Shown piece by piece: positions 20,566 through 31,652 of a DNA stretch of 64,000 bases (positions are counted from its first letter, which is position 1; every line of letters begins with the position of its first letter). The translations under genes were made by a program, and so were the position numbers. Below the pieces are notes generated by a model. It worked only from the letters and a program-made list of their open reading frames with translations. It was not told the DNA's origin and did no database searches. The stretch is from the NCBI GenBank assembly GCA_021014945.1, contig MU266327.1, positions 372,001 to 436,000 of the forward strand, in the 5' to 3' direction. This DNA comes from Leucogyrophana mollusca (taxonomy: Eukaryota; Basidiomycota; Agaricomycetes; Boletales).

Positions 20566-22799
20566 TCAGGCCTTTGTCTTTGACGCCTTTCCACGAGGAA
20601 GAGATTTAGGGTCTTGAGAGTGTGTATCAGCATCACCATTGCGAGAAGGACGGGTCGAAGTGACAGTGCCTCTACGTGGTACAGCAGCCGCCGCACGAGA
20701 GATCGCTATCCTTGACGAGGTCCGCACCCTCGTATGCTGCGTAGTCGCAACAGCCTTCCCGCGAACTGCGGCGGTAGGAGGTCTGGCTGTGACTGATGCG
20801 CGCCGGATGGTACCTGAGCTGGCGGGCCTCACAGCTGCCCGAAGACGGGCGTTGACGCCAGCGGGACCTGTAACCTTGCGCCTCTTCGCTTCGCCACTTG
20901 AGTCGGACTCCTCATCGTCACCCTCGCTTGTGAGTGCCCCGTCCCCTCTTCTATGCGGGGCTCCAACCAAGGATCTCCTAATCGTAGCGTTCTTTGCAAC
21001 AGCGAGGGTCCCTACTTTGTTGAAGGCCGCGGCTCTACTCCTCACATCAATAAGTGGGTACGAGCGTTTCCGTCCAGCCATCGATACCGATGAGGAGTCA
21101 GATGTATGGAACATAGAGCTCGTCGACTCCGACGAGGTACGGGTGCGCAGCGAGGATCCATTATCGGCAGTCGTCAATGCGGTTGATCGACTAGGCAAGC
21201 TGCCAACAGATCCGCTGGATGCTATCCCCTCTGATTCATAATACTCGTCCGAGTCGTTATACACGCGACTCTCTGATGACGGAGGGGGATGATATGGCGT
21301 TCGCAGCGTCACATCAAAATCGTCTTCGTCTTCGTCGGCTGCATCAGCGTCCTCACTGTCCTCACTCGTCCCCTCACTCTCGTCATCGTCTGACGCCCTT
21401 GTCGGACGCTCTCTACCCTCACCCTCGACCTGCCTTTGGATCCCATGCGAAGGACTCGCATCGTCGCTCGAGCCGGGGTCTGAAGGCTCAAGAGGCTGCT
21501 GGAGCGACGAGGCAAAATCCGGTTTAGCACCAGACACCACTTCCTCGATGATAGGAGGGAACTGAATGGTTTCAGATGGGCGTCGAGGCACTGGAGCTAA
21601 GATTTCCGGATTTTGCGCTGGAACTGAGGCATGCGTGGGCAACGACGCTGAGGCGGGAGCGGGTGTAGGTGGATAAGCGGAGGGGAATGCTGGGTAAGTC
21701 CTCCAATCATCATCTGGAGGTGGCGCGGCCGTGTCAGGGATCGGGAATGGAGGAGGCGGAGGGGTAGCAGGTAAAACTACAGCAGGAACCGGCATCTCGA
21801 CATTCTCTACCGGCGCACGATCTTCGGTGTGTGCCTCCGCGTATGCAGAAGCAGGGGGATACCATATTTCGGGTATATTACGATTTGAGGCATTTCCGAA
21901 AGAACTTCTCGAAGACCGAACTTGCGTCTCCCCCGAAGAGACGTTGTCGCGATTGGAATCAGCAGCTACAGAAACCGACTGGGTACGACGTTCTCGGAGG
22001 GTTGACCTCGCCGACGACCCACCTGATGCTTGGTGGGCCCTTGTAGGTCGCCGGTTATCCGACACACTACGAACCGGGGCCGGGCGCCTGGACGTTGCAG
22101 AAGAATCGGGCGGTTGAACCACGCGAGAATTTACTGATGTGTCTATGCTAGAATTGCTGCTGGATCGGGAGGTCTGTCCACTAGTCGTCATATCTTCGTC
22201 AGATCCAGGGGCATCGTTATGCCAAGATAGACTCGACCACCAAGCACGAGTATAATCGACTGGAACTTGTGATAGCGCAAAGAGAAAATCCCCGATTAAC
22301 CGTGCAAGATCCAACAGGGAATCCAGCGTGGCAGTATACGGCTTAATCAAAGGGCGGATAACATGGAGGAAGAGAGGCTCAGCACCCTGTAAAGTGTGGG
22401 TGTTAGCACAGCGCTTGAACAAAATGGGAGCGAAGCGTACTCGTGCGCGGGTTAGTAGGAGAAATAGAATCACGACCGACTTGATTTCACTGTAGAACGG
22501 TGTGATAAGACCGATTATGCCATCAAAGGTCTTTTCATATGCAGCGAAGCAGCACTACAGCGACAAAGGGTAAGCTTTGATGTTTGCAAGAGGCAACACG
22601 AGCTCATCGTTGAAACCCTCACCCAAACAACCCAGATAGCAAGACAACCCTTTAGGTCTCGCTTTCTTTGTGTCAGGGCACGTATACTAGGCTTGCCACC
22701 CCTACGGACAGAGCCCGGAGGTATTTTCAGTGTCTTGAAGGTTTCGTACACATTCAGGAAGAGCATGAACAAGCGGAGAGCGGGGACCACGAGGGGCAT
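20566..22799 (-). CDS. REEP/TB2-DP1/HVA22-family membrane protein with long disordered tail
   Basis: Three exons: 22799-22623, 22554-22441 and 22386-20566, with GT-AG introns of 68 and 54 nt, giving 703 residues. The first ~160 residues look like the TB2/DP1/HVA22 domain: MPLVVPALRLFMLFLNVYET, KGCLAIWVVW, CCFAAYEKTFDGIIGLITPF, YSEIKSVVILFLLL and AEPLFLHVIRPLIKPY. Such proteins insert hairpins into the ER membrane and shape tubules. The remaining ~540 residues are disordered: Ser-rich, then a Pro-rich run, an acidic run (ADEDEDDFDV) and a basic Arg/Ala/Thr C-terminus. Classical Yop1/REEP5 proteins are about 180-200 residues, so this is a strongly extended version. The second intron is in-frame and stop-free. 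Confidence 0.82.
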
Positions 22800-24412
22800 G
22801 TTGAGAGAATAGCCACAAGATCATCCAACAGAATATTCCAGTAAACGAGGAAGACCAGAACAGTTTTGTAGAGTATCCACGATGTAACTTAAAGCGAGAA
22901 AACGCGACTTGCGCGAGCTCACAGCACAGCCAGTCGGTGTACTGTCTAATGTCGTTGATGTCAGTTTCAGTGCAAGGGCGCGTAAAGGCATGTCTTGCTA
23001 TGAAGGCACCGCATTAGCTAATCAATAACTTTCACACCTTGAAGTTGGTGGCCAGTCGGTCGTGTGCACTTTCAATTTCCTTGCAGCAGCATTGGCCAGT
23101 ATACAAAGATCATACGCGTTTCCATCTCTTTACAAAGTGCTTCATGAAGATCAGCATGTGCTCCTGGCTTGAAGGAGCGCCATGGAACGCCAGTAGCGTT
23201 TATACCACATGAATTGCGGCATTGAGCACTGTCATGACAAGTGCACGGAAATAGCTTGAAATAATGAAAAGCAGCAGCGAGCCGCAAAGCTCAATCGTGC
23301 TTTCAACAAGTGCTCGGTCATGAACACGCTGGAAACGGGATGACTCGGTGGAGCGGATGGAGCATGCAGCCGTGTCTATATTCGCCCTAGGTACCCTCGG
23401 CTTTGGGCTGGATCATAAGGATGACCGTGCCAGTGAATCCAATGCACGCAGCGTGTTAAGACACCCACAAATCTATAGCCACCCCTCGCGCCGTAATTAG
23501 GGCGACATAAAATGCGTGTACGGCTCCGATGGTCTAGGATCGAATGTTCGAGCGAACGAGCGGACAAGATGTAGATCAGTGATTTACGCCAGAGCTCAGG
23601 AACAGCATCACCGCATCATCTCAAACGTTTAAGCGGCGGCGACCAACATATTCGATCCCCGTTTCTTCCAGCGCGTGTCTTCTGTGGAGAATTCGACTGG
23701 GTGTGGTGGGGCGATCGGAGTAATAAAGCGATGAGAAGATAGCGCACGTCTACTCGTCAACTGCTGGGGCGATTACATAGCCTGACATCGGCATTTATTG
23801 GCAGGGGTCACTGAGGCAAGCCTAAGATTAGTTGCAAACCAAGGAAATGATTTAGAGCTGGCTCACCGGACATCTAAGCTCCGCAACCTTGAGCTTTACG
23901 CCTAGTGTGGATTATTGGCGGGTGAGGTGTGGGAGTAGCCAATCCAAGAACAAGGTGTGCCTGCAGGCGACTGGATGGCAGAGTACATACTCGCCAAACT
24001 AGACCCAGGCTTGATATTGGCGTCAGATTGCGTCTTCTGTATCAGAAACAAGGTCTCGTGTAAGGGAGAAGATCGCGAACCGGCGGATTTCGCATCCCCC
24101 TGTATCCTCACGCGACCATGCGTGAGGATCCGAGCAAACTGGCTCGTTTGGCGGAGAAACCACCGATTTTGGCCGTCTGTTTGCCTGATTTGTGGGGGAT
24201 CCGAAAGGACATGACCTTATCGAAGTCTCGAGTGTGATTTCCAGCTATAACTGTCCGGGATATCGCCAGAAAAGAAACAAGAGTCGAGCACAAGACAGAT
24301 GGGAGCCAGGACGACAGTAAAACAAAAGAGACAAGAAAGGAAAGCTTAGTCAGTATCTTCTTCTTCATGCAAAGTTCCCACGAGGTGGCTGCTTCACTGC
24401 TTGACCTCGACG
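22800..24412. other. Interval between divergent REEP-like and BUD31 genes
   Basis: About 1.6 kb without a supported gene. All frames are under 90 codons apart from one antisense to BUD31. It must contain the promoters of both flanking genes. I see no repeat or RNA gene. Confidence 0.45.
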
Positions 24413-25067
24413 ATGCCCAAAATTCGGACGACGAGGACCAAGAAACCCCCAGAAGGCTATGAGGACATTGAATCTGTAAGAGAAGTGTCTCCGGTGCGCG
24501 AGTCTTGACTAACTCTCGCTTAGATACTCGATGACTATGCGAAGAAGATGAGAGACGCCGAGAATGAATCGCACGAAGGCAAACGCAAGACCGAGTCTCT
24601 GTGGCCCATAATGCGCATATCGCACACTCGCTCACGGTACATTTATGAGCTGTACTACAAGCGTGAAGCCATCACGAAAGAGCTGTACGACTGGCTTTTG
24701 AAAGAGGGCTACGCAGACGCCAAGTGAGCTAGTGCACCAGATAGCGTCCCCCTATCATTAACAATAACCACCTTCTCACAGCTTGATCGCCAAGTGGAAG
24801 AAGACGGGCTACGAAAAGCTATGTTGTCTCCGGTGCATTCAGACCAGGGTACGGGATGTCGTCCTTTCTTGTAGGAAAACACGCTGAGATTTCGCGCAGG
24901 ACATGAATTACCAAGGCTCAACGTGCATCTGTCGGGTACCAAAGGCACAGGTGCGGTCGGGGACCATCGTGGAATGTGTTCATTGTGGTATGTTGATTAT
25001 CTTACACTGGACTGCGGGCCTCTAACACCGTAATCCAGGATGCCATGGGTGCAGTTCAGATTCTTAA
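24413..25067 (+). CDS. BUD31: Spliceosome-associated protein BUD31 (G10)
   Basis: Five exons: 24413-24475, 24524-24723, 24782-24848, 24900-24987 and 25039-25067, giving 148 residues, the usual size. The sequence is highly conserved: [20 protein letters not shown] at the start, then [33 protein letters not shown] and [20 protein letters not shown]. The C-terminus carries the Cys-rich zinc clusters (CLRC, CIC, CVHCGCHGCSS). BUD31 is part of the activated spliceosome (Prp19-related complex) and takes part in pre-mRNA splicing. All five exon joins restore the family sequence exactly, which validates the intron rules used across the window. Confidence 0.97.
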
Positions 25068-25809
25068 GTTGGACCCCGATGTCATTTGACTATACCATTT
25101 GACCGGGCGAGTGTGCGACGGTCTCAGGCTCGTAACTTTACCTTGATTCGCAGGTTCATAGCGCAGTTCAAGAACGGCAATCGGTATATTCCCACTCGTT
25201 GGAGGACGCTACTTGATGTTGGCATGGGTTGCCAATGCCCTTGCACAATGCGACCACTAGCTCTTACGCTCACTTCCATGTAACGTAGCGTCTCTGATTG
25301 TTAATTAACGCTACGAGAGCGATAAACACCTATTTTGCCAAAGGGTGCTATTTGCGAGTGCCCGGTCCATGAGGAGAACAAATGATTAATGATTTGTTGT
25401 AATGTTGTCCACATCTCGATTCTTCTCCAGCTTCAACGTAAGGCGATCATCAAAGTACAAGGTCTCCTTGTACCCTTGGACAGCAAACATGTACATTGCA
25501 AGGCTTCCTTGTCAGCCGCCACCCTGTCCTGGCGCGAGCGGCCCTTCGTCTCCAACGCGACCTTCAGGCTGAATCCAAAGTCTTGTTCTGACTTTAGACA
25601 GGCTTCTTCCTCCCCAGCCAACCGCCTACACCCAAGAAATGTAGTGCCGGCAGGCAAACGAGTTATAAGGCTGGTTCGCCGAACTATGGGACCTTGCTGC
25701 TAACGAAGCATTTGCCCAGCAGCCTGTAAGTCGTGCACCTTCTTTGCGCCATCTCTCAGAGTTCTGACTGAGGAATGCCCCCCAGCAGAAGAATCGAACA
25801 ACTTGAAGA
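25068..25809. other. Interval downstream of BUD31
   Basis: No supported gene. A 104-codon plus frame (25389-25703) and its antisense lack family features. Near 25284-25315 an 8-bp stem (CGTAGCGT/ACGCTACG) encloses a 16-nt loop. Confidence 0.4.
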
Positions 25810-26832
25810 ATGACCACCTCAGCAGCTAACCAGAGGAAACGTCCTCATTGCACCAAGTGCGGTGGGTTAATGGCGGGCCACACCCGAGACGGGGGAAGCT
25901 TTGTTTGCCCAGATGCACGCCAGTTTCTGTCGCCCAAGCCAGAACCGCGCGAAGTCTCGCTCAGAGATTCGCCAGCCGAATCCCTCCCTTCGCCTCCAGC
26001 TTCGCCACCGCCCCAGTCAACCTTTCAAATCCCACCTGGAAACAAATGGCACTGGCGCAACCCGAACTGGTTCTCCCCACCGAGCAAAAAGCGGCAGAGT
26101 ACCCCCAGCGAGAGTCGACAATCCCTCGCGCCAACGGAACCTGCCAGCGAGTTCGGAGACTACGGCAGGGAGCGGGCCTTCTTCACTCTACCCAGATACG
26201 CGACGGCGGGTGGGATGTGCGCGGGAGAACGCCGCTCTCTCACGCCGACCGAACCCGCCACGGAGGATGATGAAGGCTCGGACTACGAAAAGGAAAACAG
26301 TCCGTTCTACGAAAGGGAAAACAGCCCGTTCTACGACGAACCGGATCCGCTTTACTACCATCCTGGAGAGCGCTTCCTTCAGCCTCGAGAAGATTCTCCT
26401 GAGTACTATGGATCCCCGGGCTCACCACCTCCCCGACCATGGTCACCGCTCTCCCAGTCTCCTGTCGTTGACATCAGCCTCCAAACCGCCCTCCGCGGGA
26501 GCTCGCCTCTCTTCTCCACGTTCCGCGTGCCACGAGAGGACCTTCAAAAGGTCCATCAAACCGCCGAGCGCGAAGGCAAATACGTCGGCGTCATGGAAGC
26601 GCCCCCGGGACAGAGCGAGAACATACCGCAGGAGAAGGCCGATGGGACGGTATGGGTGGTCGTCGGATACGACGAGGCTCACGTGCGGCACATTGTGCAA
26701 ATGCAGCAAATGAGCCTGCCTGGGGCTATGGAAAGGCCTGCAGGTAACAGTCGTGAGCTCGGTTTTTTTCAGCTGGCGCTCGCTGGAATCGTTGGTGGCT
26801 TCATGGTCACATGCGGACTGGCCTTCTTGTAG
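25810..26832 (+). CDS. Pro/Ser-rich protein with N-terminal CxxC motif and C-terminal membrane helix
   Basis: Single-exon frame of 340 residues; family not recognised. The N-terminus (PHCTKCGGLMAGH ... FVCPD) has a CxxC plus a later Cys, like a small zinc ribbon or knuckle. Residues ~40-240 are Pro/Ser/Glu-rich, with a repeated ENSPFYE motif and TPTEPA repeats. A folded-looking region follows (REDLQKVHQTAEREGKYVG, VWVVVGYDEAHVRHIVQMQQ). The protein ends in one hydrophobic helix (FFQLALAGIVGGFMVTCGLA) right at the C-terminus, so it may be tail-anchored with the bulk in the cytosol. Coding status is supported by length, composition and ordered architecture. Confidence 0.75.
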   Translation: MTTSAANQRKRPHCTKCGGLMAGHTRDGGSFVCPDARQFLSPKPEPREVSLRDSPAESLPSPPASPPPQSTFQIPPGNKWHWRNPNWFSPPSKKRQSTPSESRQSLAPTEPASEFGDYGRERAFFTLPRYATAGGMCAGERRSLTPTEPATEDDEGSDYEKENSPFYERENSPFYDEPDPLYYHPGERFLQPREDSPEYYGSPGSPPPRPWSPLSQSPVVDISLQTALRGSSPLFSTFRVPREDLQKVHQTAEREGKYVGVMEAPPGQSENIPQEKADGTVWVVVGYDEAHVRHIVQMQQMSLPGAMERPAGNSRELGFFQLALAGIVGGFMVTCGLAFL

Positions 26833-27203
26833 CGATTCGAGGCTTCAGTCAATTGGGTCCGGGGGAAACGAAAGGAGGTGTCGAGATATATGCCAATCAC
26901 ATATGCACTTTGTACCGTACTTACTATGCTCTATGCCACTATGCCTTTATGCTTGAACTTTTCCAAAGACCAGATGAAAGCGCGTCCGATCATTTACACA
27001 AGGCAATGCGATATATCCTGAGGTATGACGAGACATGGTATACACATGGACCGATGATAAGTACGTATACGTTGCGATGAGGTAGCACGAGATGGATAAA
27101 ATGTTAGCAGCCAGGGGAAATCGTAGCAAGGTCGTCAGAATCCAAGAGACGAGAGATAGATAGATGGAAAGAAAATCCTATAAGTTAGGCCCAACTTGAC
27201 CCA
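26833..27203. other. Convergent 3' flanks
   Basis: Short interval between the stops of two convergent genes; probably both 3' UTRs. Nothing else seen. Confidence 0.4.
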
Positions 27204-29153
27204 CTATACCGCCCAATCATCCATTGTCCCAAAGCCCGGTCGAGTACCCCACCCACGTGACATGCGCTCCTCAATACGCTCCTCCTGCCTCGCTCCCAAC
27301 GCTACCCCGGAGGTCCCGCCCATCAGCCAACCAGTCAACCATCCACCCGCGTCCGAGTCATCCTTATCATCCGTCCCACCCTTCCCTTTACCCTTCCCCC
27401 GCTTTTTGCTCCGACTGCGTGCTTTCTTATCCTTGAACTTGGACGGTGCACCCTCAGGCCGTGAGCTCGAGTACGATTCGGGTAACTCTGCGAAGCTGAT
27501 CCGCTTTGGCGTCGATACCCCAGAGGGCGGCGCACTCCCAAGGGCTTTCGCAACGCCGCTCCCAAAGAGTTCTGTCAAGCTAGTCGTGCTCGGCGATGGC
27601 ATGGGAGTCGCGGGTACCGAAGGCACCTTCAAGGACGAACGCACAGGGGAAGGTGCGCGCGCAGAAGAAGAATGCCGACCCTTGGTGAAAAGCCGCGATA
27701 TCGATGCAGTTGCAGTGGATGTTCCCGATGCAGGCGCAGGTGGAGGCGAGACGGGGAGGAATGCGGGTGCACGCAAGTGACGCGGATCTTTACGCGTGAG
27801 TACATCCACCGAGACAGATGAAGGTTGCTCGTCGAGGATTTTGCGAAGGCTTTGGACAGTGCGGTAGCCAGTGGGGTGGGCGTCTGACGAATTAGAGTCG
27901 GAGGACGAGGCCGACAACTCTTCGATCGGTGGCGTCATAGAGCGCGGAGCAGGTGATACGGGTCGTCTGGGCGTTAAAGACCGTGAGCGTGACGCTGATC
28001 CAGCTTTATTCGTACGACAACGATCTGGGGAATGAACCAGTCGGAGGGGAGGGGGAGACACTGACGCCTTCGATCCTCGCTCAGTGCTAATTGTGCTACT
28101 GGAACCACGGCGTACGAGTGATGAGAGTGACCGTGGGGTAGCGGAAGTGGGCGGAGGGGTACTAGACTCGGAGCGTTTTACAAAAGAGGAGAGTAATTCA
28201 TACGCAGGCGTCTGATTTTGGGTTTGCTCAGGGAGTATTGGCATCGACTGAGTTGACGTCAAGTTCTGTTCGGATGCCGTAAATGAAACCTCTTGCCAAT
28301 CAGCGGAATGAGAAGATGAAGAAGCGCGAAGGCCAAGGGTGGACGGGAGAATTATGAGCTCGGGATTGACCGTGGACTCGACATACTGGGTAAGGGCTCG
28401 AGGGGCGGGTGCGACAAGGTCATTGCGATCGGGATGCGAAAACTGGAGCTGGGAAGCGTTGGAGCTGGAGCCGTTTAACTCCAGTAAGGAAGGGCGTCTG
28501 CGATGCCGCAAATCAGGTATGTTGGACGTAGGAAGACTCCGACTGACGGCGCCGTCGTCGGCCGTGGGCGAACCGTTGGGTCTCCCCTCTTCTGCAAAGA
28601 GTCCATCTACGCCTTTAGATATTTCCTCCAGGTGGTCCATCCAGCTTTCGTGAACTCCTCTGTTCCCGCTTATCCTTGTGGACAAATTACGCGCACGCAC
28701 CTCCAGCGAGCGGTCTGCGACATTATCGGGCGACAGCAGCATTGATAAGCTGGACTGGGTAGACATTGACGACTGGAGGAGGGCATTTGACATCTCGAGT
28801 GCGTGTACGCTGCGCTCGAGGAGGGTGTCGAGAAATGGATCAGAGGTGGACTGCTGCCGCTTGCGTGCAGGGTGCCGCCTTGCACGCCTGGGTGACGGCT
28901 GGGGGAAATGCTGTGGCACGTAAACGAGAGACTGCTGTGCGCCGTCCTCTGTGTCGGCGTCTGCCTCCTCTGTACTGTCTGGGTAGTCTGGGGGTCTGTC
29001 AGAAAGCTGTTCGTCCTGCGAAGGATGGTGACCGGGCCTGGTCCATCCAAGAGGAGAGCTGTACTCGGGAAGGGTGTCTGAAGAGAGCCTCGAGACGGAG
29101 AAACGTTTGCGGTGAATACGACGGGGCGGGTTATAGTAGTGATTTGGATTCAT
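27204..29153 (-). CDS. Large Ser/Pro/Arg-rich disordered protein
   Basis: Single-exon frame of 649 residues from an ATG at 29153; no family recognised. The most conserved-looking part is an amphipathic stretch around residues 100-180 (DPFLDTLLERSVHALEMSNA, RSLEVRARNLSTRISGNR, WMDHLEEISKGVDGLFAEEG), which looks helical. The centre is low complexity (Ser/Thr/Pro). The C-terminus has a basic patch (KDKKARSRSKKRGKGKGK) and then a Gly/Trp segment (GGWLTGWLMGGTSGVALGAR). The long uninterrupted frame in an intron-rich genome supports coding. Function and location are unknown. Confidence 0.75.
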   Translation of the reverse strand: MNPNHYYNPPRRIHRKRFSVSRLSSDTLPEYSSPLGWTRPGHHPSQDEQLSDRPPDYPDSTEEADADTEDGAQQSLVYVPQHFPQPSPRRARRHPARKRQQSTSDPFLDTLLERSVHALEMSNALLQSSMSTQSSLSMLLSPDNVADRSLEVRARNLSTRISGNRGVHESWMDHLEEISKGVDGLFAEEGRPNGSPTADDGAVSRSLPTSNIPDLRHRRRPSLLELNGSSSNASQLQFSHPDRNDLVAPAPRALTQYVESTVNPELIILPSTLGLRASSSSHSADWQEVSFTASEQNLTSTQSMPILPEQTQNQTPAYELLSSFVKRSESSTPPPTSATPRSLSSLVRRGSSSTISTERGSKASVSPPPLRLVHSPDRCRTNKAGSASRSRSLTPRRPVSPAPRSMTPPIEELSASSSDSNSSDAHPTGYRTVQSLRKILDEQPSSVSVDVLTRKDPRHLRAPAFLPVSPPPAPASGTSTATASISRLFTKGRHSSSARAPSPVRSSLKVPSVPATPMPSPSTTSLTELFGSGVAKALGSAPPSGVSTPKRISFAELPESYSSSRPEGAPSKFKDKKARSRSKKRGKGKGKGGTDDKDDSDAGGWLTGWLMGGTSGVALGARQEERIEERMSRGWGTRPGFGTMDDWAV

Positions 29154-29478
29154 AACGAAACGAGCGTAAGTAAATGGGAGCGCAAAAGCGCGGATCTGTG
29201 CGGCGAGTCAGTTCCTGTACGGGGCCGTCCTGAGAAGATTGACAGGTTATGCAGGGTTGGTCAAAGTTTGGAAGGAAAGAGATTAGCAGCCATCGACCAC
29301 ATGCACCGCTGCCACGCGGTCCGTCCTCGGCACGGACCCTCTTGACAATGACTCAGTCGGCTTTCAAATCATCGGGACGAAGGAAAGCGGGCATGAAAAT
29401 CTTGTTATCTTTCTATGTAAAAATTACGAGGCACGCATCTAATAGTGCGATAGGTATTAGGTATAAATGCACGTTCCA
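29154..29478. other. Interval between minus-strand genes
   Basis: About 0.3 kb upstream of the 649-residue gene and downstream of the GDPD gene. Nothing else seen. Confidence 0.4.
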
Positions 29479-30895
29479 TCACGCTTGTATCGCCAACGCC
29501 TCAGGACCAACAAAATGATCAAACGGCCCCGCAATGCTCTCCAAGTACAACCGCGTAGTCCTGTGCCAGTTTATGATAGAAGGCAGATAGAACTTCCACG
29601 TAGTCCAGAGGAACAATCGGCCATACTGTGATAATATCGCATCATAGTCGGCTAAAACACAGGTCGCTATCAGACTTCGATGTGCTATTTTTACAGAGAT
29701 AACTCACCTTGTAACTGGGCGCGCAGACCCAGCCATTTCTTCGTCACATCCGTCAGGACAACGTCCACTCCCCATCGTACGGCCTGGGACCAGATGTCAG
29801 TGCTACTCAGACGAGACGTCACATTGCCCACCTCCATCATCTGCTCCGGCTCGTTCACCGTCCATACCATAATCTTCTTCCCAGCTGCTTTACACTCGTT
29901 ACGGAATCTATTTCGCAAAATAAGCGTCGTTCCGATCACGCCGAACAGCTACCCACCTCAGACCATCTGCCGATGTGAGTGTTGCGAATGCCATCGAAAA
30001 CACTTCTACGTCGTCCCAGAAATACTTGCGGGCGAGAGAAGGGCTAACCCCGATATGCGAACGGCGACAGTATGGTAACCGGGTCTTGGCAAAGGCAACA
30101 AATCGAGGATGCCACAGTCCCAGGAGGATGCGAGGCGCGAGCTTCGTCTCCCACTCGGGCTGCTGGGAGATGACGGTGTGCATGAGGGAGAACAGGCGAT
30201 CGGGATCGTTCTGAACCTTGACGTCGACGTTGAACTTGACGTGCTGGTTCTCGGGCTAAAATAGCAGGGATGGAACATATGGTGAGCGCACGGGGACGGT
30301 TACGGCGACCGCTTACTTTCATGAGGAGAGTCACAGTCTCCGCAAACGTGGGGATTGCTTGCTTTGGCTCCTTGAGAGTTAGGAGCTTATCCATGCCATC
30401 GTCTCCATACCAGTTACGCTCTCTGATCAAACCTGGGATTAAAGGTTAGCAAAGAATGCAAAATGAAACAGCTGTCAATTACCTTTTGACCCAGTGGTCC
30501 TCTCTAGGGCTGTAGCAGGAAATGGATGTGTCAGGCCACAGGCGAGGCGACAGAATGGAGAGGACAAATACCCGGGTCATGGAACATGAGCACGACACCA
30601 TCCAACGATACGTGGACGTCTGTGTTGCAAGGTTACGGGAAAGTTCATACGCCAACGTTGTCAAATACCGCTCTCGATGCCTTCCGCCCCATCCCGGATG
30701 GCGGCTTCAAAGCTGGCGAGCGTGTTCTCAGGAAAGATGGCCGAAGCCTGAGTAGCATGGGGGTTAAGGAGCAGCTTCTTTGTCCGGAGGTCGGACTCAC
30801 CCCACGGTGACCCCAGCACTCTGAACGGTGGTCAGCCAACATCGGAGAGACGGCTGTACGAAGGTCCTACCTGGCAATTCTCTTACGACGGCCAT
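29479..30895 (-). CDS. PGC1: Glycerophosphodiester phosphodiesterase-domain protein (Pgc1-like)
   Basis: Nine exons: 30895-30871, 30820-30801, 30747-30669, 30619-30572, 30509-30483, 30432-30317, 30255-29957, 29907-29708 and 29651-29479, giving 328 residues. The GDPD signature is complete: CWGHRGASAIFPENTLASFE, ESDVHVSLDGVVLMFHDP, ERTTGSKGLI, then KFNVDVKVQND and KIMVWTVNEPEQM. The HRG, E-D and HD residues form the metal-binding active site. APRILLGLWHPRF resembles yeast Pgc1, a phosphatidylglycerol phospholipase C that limits phosphatidylglycerol. A hydrophobic C-terminal segment (FLWTTWKFYLPSIINW) could anchor it to membrane. Exons 1, 2 and 5 are only 25, 20 and 27 nt. Confidence 0.9.
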
Positions 30896-31652
30896 ATCCC
30901 TTGACAAGAAATTTGAAACGAAAAGGATAAGAGAGATTATGCAGTGGTAGGAATGGGGGCGTAATTGGATGACCACCGTCCTACTTTTATATCTCTGGGT
31001 GCCAATGTGGCTGAGAAGCGAAAAGCCGCAATAGTGGGTGCAAGCGAGTGTGTGGCGTTCTAGCGGGGGCGGTAGAATTGTAGAATCCCCGTTCCCTAAA
31101 AAAAGGCAAGGGACACCAGGAACGTTTACGCTCAGAACCAGTCAGAAAAATTGAATATCACGTCCACAAAATGTCCAGAGAGGTGACACGTGCGAGCCAT
31201 GGCCGACGCGTTCATGCGGCTCCTGTCTATCCTTGTCCGGGTCTTCGTCCGTGTTCCTGGGCCACACCGCGAAGCTTGGGCCTCTTAAGACTGAACTGGG
31301 CCGGGTTTAATACCGTCAATACTTGCGAGATCGGTGGAAGGTAGCCTGAGGAAGGGACGCGTGATGCCGTGAACGCGACGCGACCGTGGCAGAAACAGGG
31401 CCACGTTGCCTCCGACACCAATTTCAGGTGGGTCTAGCGCTTGTCTAGCGCCGGTCATTACGGGAACCTATAATGCCCCAGTTGGCGTAATATACCGGTG
31501 GGGAATTTGGGGACTTTGTGGGGTAACAGAAAGGTAACCAGAAGAAGCTTTATCGAGGGCGACGAGCTTGTTAGTCCACCTGTATCACAGGGAATTATGT
31601 ACTACAGCTCCTACATTGCCGTGGTATATTCCTCAAGAGCGTCATGGGGTAC
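30896..31652. other. Interval upstream of the Pgc1-like gene
   Basis: Includes the Pgc1-like promoter and the 3' flank of the acyltransferase gene. Only short frames without motifs are present. Confidence 0.4.

Noticed and set aside
25284..25315. Transposon end near BUD31
   Set aside because: The inverted repeat is only 8 bp with a 16-nt loop and no further structure.
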